NCBI GenBank assembly: GCA_032158295.1
Contig: CM063253.1
Location: 6,727,001 to 6,791,000 of the forward strand
Reading direction: 5' to 3'
DNA: 64,000 nt
Source: Pycnopodia helianthoides
Lineage: Eukaryota > Echinodermata > Asteroidea > Forcipulatida > Asteriidae
Below, in pieces: positions 37,201-49,200 of this stretch (the first letter of the stretch is position 1; each line of letters starts with the position of its first letter). The notes beneath the pieces were generated by a model, which was not told the origin of the DNA, ran no database searches, and was given only the letters and a program-made list of their open reading frames with translations. The position numbers and the translations under genes are program-made.

Positions 37201-40200
37201 AACGTACAGATCATGCAGAGCCTCATTATGAATAACATTGAGAAGGTAAGGCACCAGACCCACAGTAATGACATGTTGCTTATTAATATAGGATTGTGCC
37301 AGCAGAAATATTCTCTATAATCTCTACTTAACCTAAAGGCAGTCCACTTGCAGAGCTAAAATCTGTTGGTACCAGTCACAAGTAATGTACATTAACATGG
37401 TACTTTGGCTGGTAACTTGTATCCGCCCATCAATATCTTTATGTTTTTAATCTAACCTGTTGACCCACATGTACCTACTGGATTTCCTGTAGGCCGGCTG
37501 CCAAAGGCGCCCTCGCATGCCTGCTTCTCAAACACGTTGTAACAGCGTCCTTCGCAATTCAGCTTCTCAGCTGCTAGTCAGGATGATCAGCCTCCCATGT
37601 CATTATTATATTGCCTTGTATTTGTCATTCACAGTCTGAACCCCAGGCTCGTCTTGTAGCTGTTCAGTATGCGAGTATGGTGTTTCCAGGCAACCACATA
37701 GCATCACGCTATGCATTGCTGCTAGCCTCTGGAGATGAGTAAGTCAAACACTCAAGAATATTATTATATTACTTACGGACATCGATATTGCGCATTATTA
37801 TCTATATAATAGTAGGCCAGCCAAATTGTAAAATTACACTTTGGACGGCATAGTTTGTTAATGGCTGGCATCCAATAATAGTAAGGGGAACACGATTAAA
37901 AACTGCCTGGGTATATTAACCTTCAGAAAAAAAGTTGTTTGAAACAACCTTGAGATAGGGAGTGCAAACTTATTCGGTATACTCAAGATATGCACTTTTT
38001 GAGAAAATGACACTTTTAGTTTTCATTTTACTACATATTTGTGTACAAGATGAAAGATTAACCCTTAGTGTTACAGGCTTGGTATGTCAATATGATGATA
38101 AAATACGTTTTATAGATAGAGCTATCACTTGGGGTCAAATTTGGTGCAAAATCCAAAAATCCCCAGTTTGACCTTTTTTGACCTTTTTGACCGCAAAATG
38201 ACCTTAAAATTCAAAATTGAGGGTGGCATCCACCCTAATCGTTTTCCCCTTGCTATTAACAATAGATCTAGCATGGATGCCAGCCATTAACAAACTATGC
38301 CGTGGTTTTTTTTTCTAGAGGACTTTTTCAAAGTTGGCTGGTGTACTATAAGGCTTCCAAGTGGTACAGTAAATCAGTGTATTTAATATCTTTAGCGCAA
38401 GTACCCGGATGACAGATCGATATAGTTTTCGTATTGCTCTGTCATCCGGGAACTTCAACTGTCGATACAATATCGCTTGATTAGCTTGAACTATGACACA
38501 TTATTTTGTGAACTTTTGACCTTTTTTTAGCATTTAGGTAAGTTAAATTTGTTTATTCTTATTTCGCTAGTCAGCCTGATATAGATAATAGTAATAATAT
38601 TGTATGGCTTTGTTTTCGTGTGATACAAGAATATATTGCTCGCGCTATGACAATATTGGACTCGTCTTCGACTTGTCCAATATTGTCATAGCGCGAGCAA
38701 TATATTCTTGTATCACACTCAAAGCCATCCAATATTATGTAAAAGCCTGTATGAATATACTCTACTATGCATTACCCCCCAAAATACCAACAAAATGCAA
38801 AAACAAAAACAATACAGATAACACTGACAGTACTAGAAGGAATTAATCGTAAGCAAATGGGTTTGAATACATTAAGTGAATATGATTGTCTATGATTATG
38901 ACAAATTTATACGACAAAAAGGTGACAATTTTACAGCTTCTTTCTTACTCTACAGCTTGTCATGGCCGAGCGGTCTAGTGTGCTGGATTCAAATTATGGT
39001 GGCTAAGTCATCAGGCTTTGGAATTAAGTCCTAGTTATGCTAACAGGAAGTCTAGATTATTTTTTATATTTTTTTAATGACACATCGCTTAACTCACAAG
39101 GCCAGACGGCCACTTCAAGGTGAGGGCTACACTAACCTGTTTTGAGCTGTCAACCTAAATTATCCGTCACCAGGGGCACGTTGCCACCTATTCCTGGGGC
39201 TGAAACAGGGTTACCCCCTTCACAGTCCGTAAGGATGTAGGCATGGGTGTCATCCACTAGGGGCCTGGCTGGTAGGGCAGAATGCACTACCATCCCAACT
39301 TTTTACAAAGCAATTATGGTTAAGTGCCTTGCTCAAGGGCAAAAGTGCCATGACCGGGATTCGAACCCACACTGCTGCTGACAACACCAGAGCTTGGGTC
39401 CGGTGAGCTAGACCGCTCGGCCATGTCAGGCCACACCACGCCTCATGGGAATAAATGAATGCTTCCCAAAACCACTGATGTATTGATCCATTTGATATTT
39501 GTTTTTCAGGAAGGAAGATATTCAGAAGGAGGCGGTGAAGGCGCTGAGAATACCCAGTGAGGAGTCTTTAAGGGAACGATCGGAGGACCCTAGCGAGGAG
39601 CCGATGAGCGGAGCTAGTAACAGTAAGGCACTAGTGCCTGCTTTCCCTGAGATGGTCCTCTACATCAGTGAAATGGTGAGAACAAGTTTTTAAAATATCC
39701 AGGACCCACTCAAATCAGGGTCCAATTTCATTTGAGCTGCTAAACCGCTTCCCCATCGGTATTCTGAAAAAATTGTCCGGTATTATTTATTGGAGCTTCT
39801 TGAGTAATTGTTTTCCTTTGAAAATATCATTGCCACAATGAATCCCTGACTTGCAAAAAGGAAAGACAACAAAGGTGCCGGGATATGATATTCTTGTGTG
39901 TGAAAATATGAGCGTGTCTACCCATTGAAATCGAGGACTTTAACAAAAGGGATCCGGCTGTTTTGACACAGCGAGGTCACACAGCGAGGTCATCCTCAAT
40001 TCGCTTTCGTGTACAAAACCAATGGGGAAGTCGCTAAACAAAACTTAGTCGAAACAATGGGAGAACAAAAAGAAGTCCTTGATTCACGGGATTCACAAAC
40101 ATGTGTGAGTAGGTGTTTGAAGACGGCCGTTTATCTGCCACGATATGCCGGACTCTCAGAATGCTTGGACTTACCTCCAAGTTGAGCTGAATACTCCCGT

Positions 40201-43200
40201 TGAGCTGAATACGATGATGAACAATGGAGGCAGCCTGTCCATTCTTGTTTTTCACATTTGTACAACAGCATTAGAAAGGTCTGGAATCAGGGAGTTTCAC
40301 ATAGTTTTACCTTCTATTCAACACCACAGTTGATGATATTGACTGGTCAGACAGTAGGAGGTTGACTGTGAACTGAGTGGAGAATATGTGGACGATATTG
40401 AATGGTCAGAAAGTAGGAGGGTTAACTGACTTATGCGTTCACTGCTCTTTATTTTCTCTCTGTTTTTTCTCTCAGGCATCAATGAGAGTAAAAGGACCCT
40501 CTCGTTACATATCAGGGAACACCCATATGCCCTTCAAGCCATCTATCTTCAATCAGGTACTTACTATTCATATATTTAGATTTATGTAACTTACACATTT
40601 TCCCTTGTCATTCGATTGGTGGAAAACGCGTGACATGCCATCCTTTATTTCCATGTTTTTACTGTCGCAATGTGGACAATCATAATCAATGTATACGGAA
40701 ATAAATACAGGACGGTGTGTATTGATTTTTCTATGCTTAAATCTCAGCGTCTTGGGTAAAACGTAAATAATATTTTTTATCCTTGATGCAAAATTTAACA
40801 TCTATTTAAAGTTACATTTTATTTTATTATAGTTCCGTGTTCAATAAGTTTAAAGTTTAATTGTCGTGTCACTTTGTTTGAAGGTGATATTCTACCTAAG
40901 GTCTTGTTTACTTCACGATGCTGGGATACACGTCAATCCGCAGGCAACCTTTGACCTCGGCCCCAAGGCGCCCGTAGCTAGTCGCCACGTCAACCAGCTC
41001 CTCAACCAATCGGGAATGAGCGCTGCGAGTCCGCTATTGGTCTACATTCGTCTGATACAGGAGCTTCTCAACACGGTGGCATCGTGTGATGTCATGAAAT
41101 GCCTCCTGGAGATTGTTGCTATAGCGACGGGAAGACTTGCCAAGCAGTTTGAGGATAAACTCAACTGGGTCAAGGTATGTTGGTGATGCCTTCCAGAAAA
41201 CTGTTGGCCACTGTTTTTTTTGTGTGTGAAATTCTTCAGGATTGTATCTGGAGTTCCAAAACAACAAAACCAAAAAGAAATACGCCAAGACGTCACTTGT
41301 GGATCAAGTTCAAGAAATGCTTTTGCTAGCACCACAGTAGGCACCTGTATGGTAGCAATGAGGTTCAGATGTTTTGGTTTCATTCCTTGTTCCACCAGTG
41401 ACATCACCAAAGAATTGTTTGTATGTGTAAATAAAGGGAATAGTAACGGGTGCATTTTCAGCTGACTCCGTATTTGTTAAAGAGGGGCTTTCATGTCAAC
41501 TTCAGTTTTGTGGTGCACTCATTTTTCAATGGTATAAAATCCTCATGAAAGTCGGGGGAAAAATTACAAGTCTCTAACCTCATGTTGAAACGGTGTAAAA
41601 TGTCATTTTATCTGATACTCTTAAAGTGAAATTTGAAACGTGACGTCATCGGACATCAAAAACTAACGGGTCTGTGCAATACAGGGAGGAATTTGTTGCG
41701 CCAGTCAAAAGGTCAAATCCAATGCTGTTTTGATTGAATAGCATCAGTATTCAGGAATGGCGTCATCGAACATTTTTGGATTTTGAAAAAAATTGCACTT
41801 GAAGGGTATCAAACACAATGGCATTTTCAACGTTAGTTCGAGACTTCTAAGTGTTTCAACCATTTTCAGAAAGACTTTATCTATTGGAAAATGAGTGGAT
41901 CACAAAACTGAATTTGACCTTGGAGCCCCTACTTAATTACAAACTTTCACATGACATATGGACAAGTTAGTATTAGTATGCCACGCATCCTTTAGAAAAA
42001 AGACCTCGTTCTGATGATGATGATTTTGTTACTTATTTGAACTAGAACTTTGTGAATGGTAACCGTGAGGACATGCGAACCAGTGCTGCCCAGCTGTATG
42101 GCATCGTGTGTGACGCTTGCAGTACACAGACTCTGATTGATAATATCAAGGAATGCTCAAAAATAGTCAAAGATCAGGTGAGAAGACTTTCGTAGACAAT
42201 CTTAAATGTGTGATTTTGTTTGTTTATTAGAAACTTTGGCATCCAAAGACAAAACTGTACAATTTTAACCCTTACAGTGCCAGCCTCGTTTTAGTAATTC
42301 TGTATCCACAGGCCGGCCATTTAAAAAAATATTGTTTAATATTTTTTTATGTAAAGTAGTAGAACGTAAGGGAACGTTGGCGGCCTGTGGATGGAGATTC
42401 AGTATGACGTTTCAGAACGTTGGTGGCGCTCGAAGGGTTCCGTGCCGGTCGTGTTTTGGCATTTCTTTATCCAGAGGGCAATTGTATATATTTTTTGGTC
42501 GAGTAGTAGAACGTATGGGAACGTTGGCGGCCTGTGGATGGATACTCAGTTTGACGTTTTAGAACGTTTCAAAGGGTTAAGTCAGTAATGTTTATATGGG
42601 ATGTGTTTGTGTAGAATCGGACAGAATTTAAGTTAGTTTAAATGTAATAGATCAGGGATAAAGACAATTATTTGTGGTTTACCCGCACACTGATATTATA
42701 AGTTATCACACAAGCGCGAGTGGAATACGAAAAAATATAGCGGTTCTGCGTCCCATATCCAACGAGGCCGAAGGCCGAGTTGGATATGGGATGCAGACGC
42801 GCTATATTTTTCCGTATTCCACAAGCGCGAGTGTGATAACGAATTTATCTTCCAGCCTCATTAAGTCAATGAGGTTAGGTTATGTTTTTGTTTTTGGTTT
42901 TCCACGCGCAAAGTTTAGAATGTAGTTTGTGCACTGACTGTATGCGGAGCGTGACGCATTGACACTCACAATATGCAGAGTGCAATATAAAAACTGGGAG
43001 TAGGTTATCGTCTGATATCACACTCCGGTTCGAGCATCTGATTGGAGGATTAGCGCGTACTGGAAGATAAGTGTTAATACTAAGCGCTGTATACTCAGTA
43101 CTTTCCCCGAGTCCTGTGAAAAAATCCACAGGCATTTTACCTTTGTGGGATTTGAACCCACCCCTTTGCTATTCTAGAGCAGATGTCTTACTGACTGGAC

Positions 43201-46200
43201 AAGGGCCAAATTCCATAGAGCTGCTTAAGCAGCAATTAGTGCTTTCTAAGAAGCAAAAATCAGCAGGATACCAGTCACAGATGATACATGTGGAATGGTA
43301 TTTTGGCTGGTAACCTAATGCTGGTAAGCATTATTTTGTTGTGCTCTTAGCTACTTTTTGTGCTTAAGCAGCTCCATGAAATTTGGCCGTGGAGCTTGCC
43401 TGGTCGCTAGAGACAGTTTGAATCGTACACTATAGCAGTGGGTCTGCAACAATTGTGATATGTTAAATTTACATGTTGGATGGTTATTTAGTTTCAAATG
43501 TAAACTTATTATTCAAAAATGCGTTAAAGGGAAAGTACGTGATTGTTTGTGGAAAACTAAATTAATTTCTAGTGAGATATATTTATTTCAAGAAACATTT
43601 TATACACCCAGACTGTGAAAAAGTTGATCAAATTTGGTTTTTAAATTTTGTATTTTATTTTGTCAGTCCCAGGCCCACTCGTTTGAATCCCAGCATGGTT
43701 GCCTACTCGGGTTGGGATACATCATCAGTAGATACTTGTCACGTGACAGGAGACAAGACGCAGTCATGATCACAGGCAGAGTACCAGGGAACAGCAAGGA
43801 CAAAGCAGCCGTACAACTCCACAATGCCATCGAAGAGGCTGTCAAAATCATTGGTAACACAGTCAAAATACATCATACCCTTTCTTCACCCAAATGTACT
43901 TCTCGTGCTTTTTTTCTTCTCTTTTTTCATTTTTTTATTTTGTTTGCGGATTACTTAGTTGAACCTTGACAAATAAGTGCAATTGTGTTTTAAAAGATGA
44001 AATCAGATAAAACAAAATTATTTGGGGATTTTGTCAGGGTTTGCCCTTTAAGTCTTTCAGTGACTTGCCAGCAAGACCAGTTAGCTCATCATTTCACTAG
44101 TCTGCCAGGTGGCGTGTATTTTTACTGGTCCATACATAAACCGCTTCTTGTTGATTGCCGTGTATACGCAAAATATTTATGGGTATGGTTGACATTATTA
44201 AATGCCCGCAACAATTTTGAAGTGGCCTCACACCCCTGGACAAACCATTGTGTAGTGTGCACAGGCATGAAACTTCCGTACTGTGCTTTGTTTCCCCAAG
44301 AAAAGGGGAACAAAGGGTCCTGGAATTTATGCTCAAATTCCCCCTTGTTTTGGGCTATTGTTGTTGTACAAACGAGGGTTACAAGAGATTGTTAGGCTGC
44401 CTTCATCATTTTTAATTGTGTTCGGCATATGGGAGGCAAGTCCAAGATTCCAGCATACCATGGCTGATTATCGACCTTGGCTTACGGCAAAGGTTCAGGC
44501 CTATACATGGTAAAATGTTACAGAGTTTCTCAAAAGAGAAGGAACAATCCCGGTTTATTTTATGAGACCAGTTGTTGTCTTTACTTTTTTTAGAAAGGGG
44601 TTTCATTGTGACATCGATATATTCAACGTAAACAAATATAGCTCTGGAAGCTCAGAAAAGTTCAGGAAGAAAAAAAAACACGCAGAGGCACGATCAAGAT
44701 TTTTTATAATACCGGCGGGAAATGGTAATCCAAGCAGATGTTCAAGGGTTCTGAGGAGTGTGGAGAAAAGTATAAAATTGCTGCAGAAAAGCGTGGATTT
44801 GTGGTTACTTTTGACAGTAGGATGTCATGGCCAAGAGGTTTAGAGCATCAGATTCAAGTTCTGGTGGTCGAGTCATCGGGGTGTGGGTTCGAATCCCGGT
44901 CATGACACTTGTGTCCTTGAGCAAGATGCTTTACTATAACTACTTCTCTTCACCCAGGGGTATAAATGGGTACCTGCGAGGGTAGAGGTTGATATTGTGT
45001 ATGAAAAAACCTTCGGAGCGCCATGGCAGCCCAGGGCTGTATACTCCCCAGGGAGCTGAGAAAGATTACAGGAATGCCGTTGGCCCAATGACCAGGGCAC
45101 TAATGTAAAGCGCATTGATACGTTATTGTGAAATGCACTATATAAAATCTAGTTATTATTATTATTATACCGAAGTGTGACTGGTTTTATTTTCAACTCG
45201 TTTTCTTGTGACCTTTCTCGACAGCTTCCTCTCTAGATAATTCTAACCCGCTACTCAGCACTGCCGCTTGCATTGCCATCGGTGAGATCACCCGCAGTGG
45301 TGCTCTCCCCTTCCCGACGGTGTTGCGGTCCAGCAGAGCACCGCTGCCAATGGGATGGACGATACCAAAGAGGACAAGAAAGGGAAGTCTGCCGGAAAGG
45401 ATCGGCAATTCACAAAGAGATTGGTCGTCGAAAAACTTGTGGAGAAGATTCAGTCCTCTAAAGTAGCGACAAAAGTAGGAAGCCATTTTGATGTTTTTTC
45501 TTAACCTTTTCAAAAGAAGGGATTTTTCTGGACGGGTGTAATGATGAAGTCAACACCCAGATCAAAGGAGACTAATAACTGTAAAAATGTGTTTTAAAAA
45601 GGTGGCCAGAACAGTGGTAAAGTTGAAAATATAAATGTGCACAGAGTCGCAAGTAAACTTACATGGTATAAAGATGGTCATGGTGGTAAAATTCCCTTGA
45701 AGTATTTTTACCAGAAATGCTATAGTTTATGAGAAATGAGTAAAACAGATTTGTTTTGATCTCACGAGTCCAAAACCAAATGTTTGAAAACAGTGAAAAC
45801 ACATAAGAGGGTTTTCATTACTATCTTGTGACTCCGATGGCTGATTAACCCTAACGTTTAACAGGTTTGTTATTTCATGTACATTTTGGGTCACACCAAG
45901 TGCAGATACTGGTCTTTTTTTATAATTATCAGTGTTGTCGTTGTACTTTATCTGATGTTAAGACTGCAACAATGTGATGTTAGTAGTTGCCCTTCATCCA
46001 TGTGTAATGAAGCACAACACTCTCAAAAACATGGCCGCCAAATCTTGTGAAACTTTCACAGATTGGGCAGTCAGGTTGGCGTAGTGGTATCTTGCCTTGC
46101 CTTCCACCTCTGGGGACCCCGGTTCAAATCCCACCGGGGCTCTACGTGGATTGGGTTTTTCAGATTGCGTGGGTTTTCCCCTGGAATATTTCTTTGGGGT

Positions 46201-49200
46201 TTTTCCTCCCACACCTAAAACTGAAACTTCCTTCATTGTCTTCTCTCCATAGGGTTCTTGGTTAGTATAGTGATTAAGTTTTTCTTTCTGGGAGTCCTTG
46301 GCTTCACAACCAGAATGAATGAAATGAAATGAAATGAAATGAAATGAAAAATGAAAACAAGAGGATTGGAATGATTTCACCCTGATGTTTGATTCTTATT
46401 TTTTTGATTAGGTGAAAGAGCAAGCAGCGTCGTGTTTAGGTTACCTTCCCATTGGGGACAAGGACTTCCCGTTCACCCAAGACGTCTTGGAAGGACTTCT
46501 AAAGTCTGCCAGTGTAAGTCATCCTATAATAATAATCAGCTTTTTTCATTTAGCGCTTTATCAATGGGTGTCTCTAAGCGCTTATTAAAGGCAAAGTATA
46601 CCTTTGGTTTTTGGTACCGTTTGATTGTTTTAATCCTATATAAATGTAGATAGATGCAATAAAACTAACCTGTGAAAATTTTGTTTCAAAAGGTGGTTGT
46701 GTTTTTGCAATATCGCCAAAATCCACTGCGTTAATTTTTAGAGTGATTACCAATTCTGTACCTTCCCTTTAAGACAGGTATGCTAAGTCTTTGAATTACA
46801 AGACCCACTTTATATACCACCTTGTAAGGACAATGTGTTTACATGCTTTAAATTGTGCACAGTTTTTCACTATTTTCTCCCGACTCACACAATGATTTAA
46901 GCCCAACTGTTCACAGGTTTGTTATTTCATGTTTATGGCTGATCACACAAAACATGAACACTGTCAGCGACGTTTTTGTCAGCTCTACCAATCCTGTATA
47001 AGACCTAATCAACCTTATTCTGTTAAAATTCATTATTTAGATTTACGTTTTTCTTTTTTGCTCATCCATTGATTTTGTTGTTGTTGACAGATCAAAGAAG
47101 TGGAGCTCCACTTCAGCGTGGGGAACGCTCTCAGCCACGCCGCCCTGGGCCCGGCGTCCCCAGCAGGTCGAGACATCTGGACTCAAGAGCAGAACAGCGG
47201 TGTGGAGGCCTTGCAATCTCCAGAGGGGGAGTCAGGAGAGCGACGTGATTGGGTGGAGTGGCTACTGACCAGGATCCTCCAGGAGGAAGTGACCAATCAG
47301 AACCCGCACAGAAGACAGGTTAGGACAGTGGTGTTTCAGAGGGAGAAACAAAGGTTGAGTTGCACCTTTGTATCATGGAGTTTGGGACACAGCCAGAGTA
47401 TGTCATGAGAAAGATATTTAGCTATAGGGGTATCTTAGATTTGTCCTATGAACATTTTTTAGGTAAAATAACAAGCAACGGCAGCCATTATTGACAATTT
47501 TGAAAAATGTTTGTTGTTCTAACGATGTTTTTATCAAAAATCAAATCTACAATGGCCCTATAGACATACATCTTTCTCATTGCATACACTGACTGTGTGA
47601 CACATTCCATGGTTGTTTTATCAAAGGCACAATTCCTCCAAATGTAACCCGATCTGTCGAAACGAGGAATATATCGACCCCTTAATGAAATTGAGTTGTG
47701 CATACCGTGTTGACAAGTAACTCACTGGCTTTCCAGCAATACCATTATTTTTTCCGTAGCTTATTCCAGTCTAAAGTCATCGGGAAATGAAGAAAATCTA
47801 CAAGACAAGGCCACTTCCATTTTTTTACTGCGTGTTTGTTTAGATACTCGTTTTAATTAACTTTGAAGAGAATCAATTGTGTACAAACATGCTCAAGAAA
47901 ACGTACTTTTTGTGGATTTATTCATCTTTTCAATTAAAGGCCACGACAAGAAAGATTGATTTAACCTAATACCACCGAAATCGCAGAATCATTTTTTGTA
48001 GTGTTTTTTCATGATTTTTGATTGTGACCAACTTTACACGCGATACGTTCTGTCTGACACATTCCTCATTTCGATAGATCGGGTCACAAATGTTTCCTGT
48101 TTTCGCCCCCACTACCACAACATTCTTTGGGTTTTTACTTCTATGAGATTTTAATTTTTTAATTCTTTTTGTTAGGCGGTTTGCATCTGGCTGCTATCTA
48201 TAGTCCAGCAATGCGGAAGTTCCTTGGCAACACAAAAGAGGATGCAGGACATTCAGCAGGCGTTCGTCAACTTGCTGTCTGAACGAGAAGGTAAGGAGGA
48301 TGGACTTGAACTTCTTGTGGTTTAAAAAAAGATTGAAACCCCAAATGAACGCTGACCTAGTTTAGCACTGACTATAAATAGACCCCTTGCACTGCCCGCC
48401 ATATTTGATGAAACGTGCACACGTAAAGAGCTATCATTGGCTGAGAGTCGTGCGCAGCGCGTACACGCATATTTTTCATCAAAGACAGTGGTCAATGACG
48501 TCATGTGCAATCCTATGAGTGCGCAGGAGTAATCTTACGAATCTACACTCATTATTGAAAAAATCTAATTTATTGAAACTATTACATAATCAGTGGCTTT
48601 GGGGAAATAGTTTAAGTCAGAGAATAGACTCTAAAGTGTAGATTCGTGACAACAATGTACTCTCCTTCGGCTCCTACATTCTATCCACGAATCTACACTT
48701 TCTCGTCCTTTCTCCTGAATATAATGAGTTCCTTTTTTGGGACAGTATTTGATTATGCTGCCCTTCGGAAAGATCTTGATGTCTTCGAGCAGAGAACAAT
48801 CTCAGGAGACGGTGTCCGGTCAGATTTCTTTCTATCAAAAAACATCATGGAAGATAATAATAATGACAGCTCTTACATAGCGCAATTCCAAAAACGATCA
48901 TTGCGCTTCACTAACAAACAAGAAACAAACGTCAGCAATGTGAAACACACTCAAACAAATGGGTTTTGAGATTGCGCTTGAAAGCATCAACCGTTGGTGA
49001 GGATCTTATGGTCTGTGGTAATTGGTTCCAGAGAGTTGGCCCGAACACACTGAATGATCCATCGCCTATTCGTTAACTTATTATATATATTTAATTCTCA
49101 AGAGCTCACTCAAGACGTGGCATCTAAAGGTTTGAGTCTTGTGTATGAGCAGAGTACACCAGACAGGAGGACAGCGCTTGTATCCGTCTTGGTGGATGCA

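Larger units (their letters stand above)
37739..39509 (+). other. ECM29 intron 14
   Basis: 1.8 kb built almost entirely of elements: a long inverted-repeat element (37846-38302), a hairpin (38594-38738), a SINE head (38956-39060) and a reverse SINE (39078-39433). No exon seen. Confidence 0.65.
42178..43666 (+). other. ECM29 intron 18
   Basis: Contains a direct repeat of AGTAGAACGTAAGGGAACGTTGGCGGCC-like sequence (42356 and 42504; shared word GGGAACGTTGGCGGCCTGTG), a 147-bp hairpin (42699-42845), a reverse tRNA-like fragment (about 43080-43200) and an M2 element (43203-43388). Confidence 0.6.

Noticed and set aside
41042..41455. 137-residue minus-strand frame
   Set aside because: Antisense to ECM29 exon 17 and its donor region.
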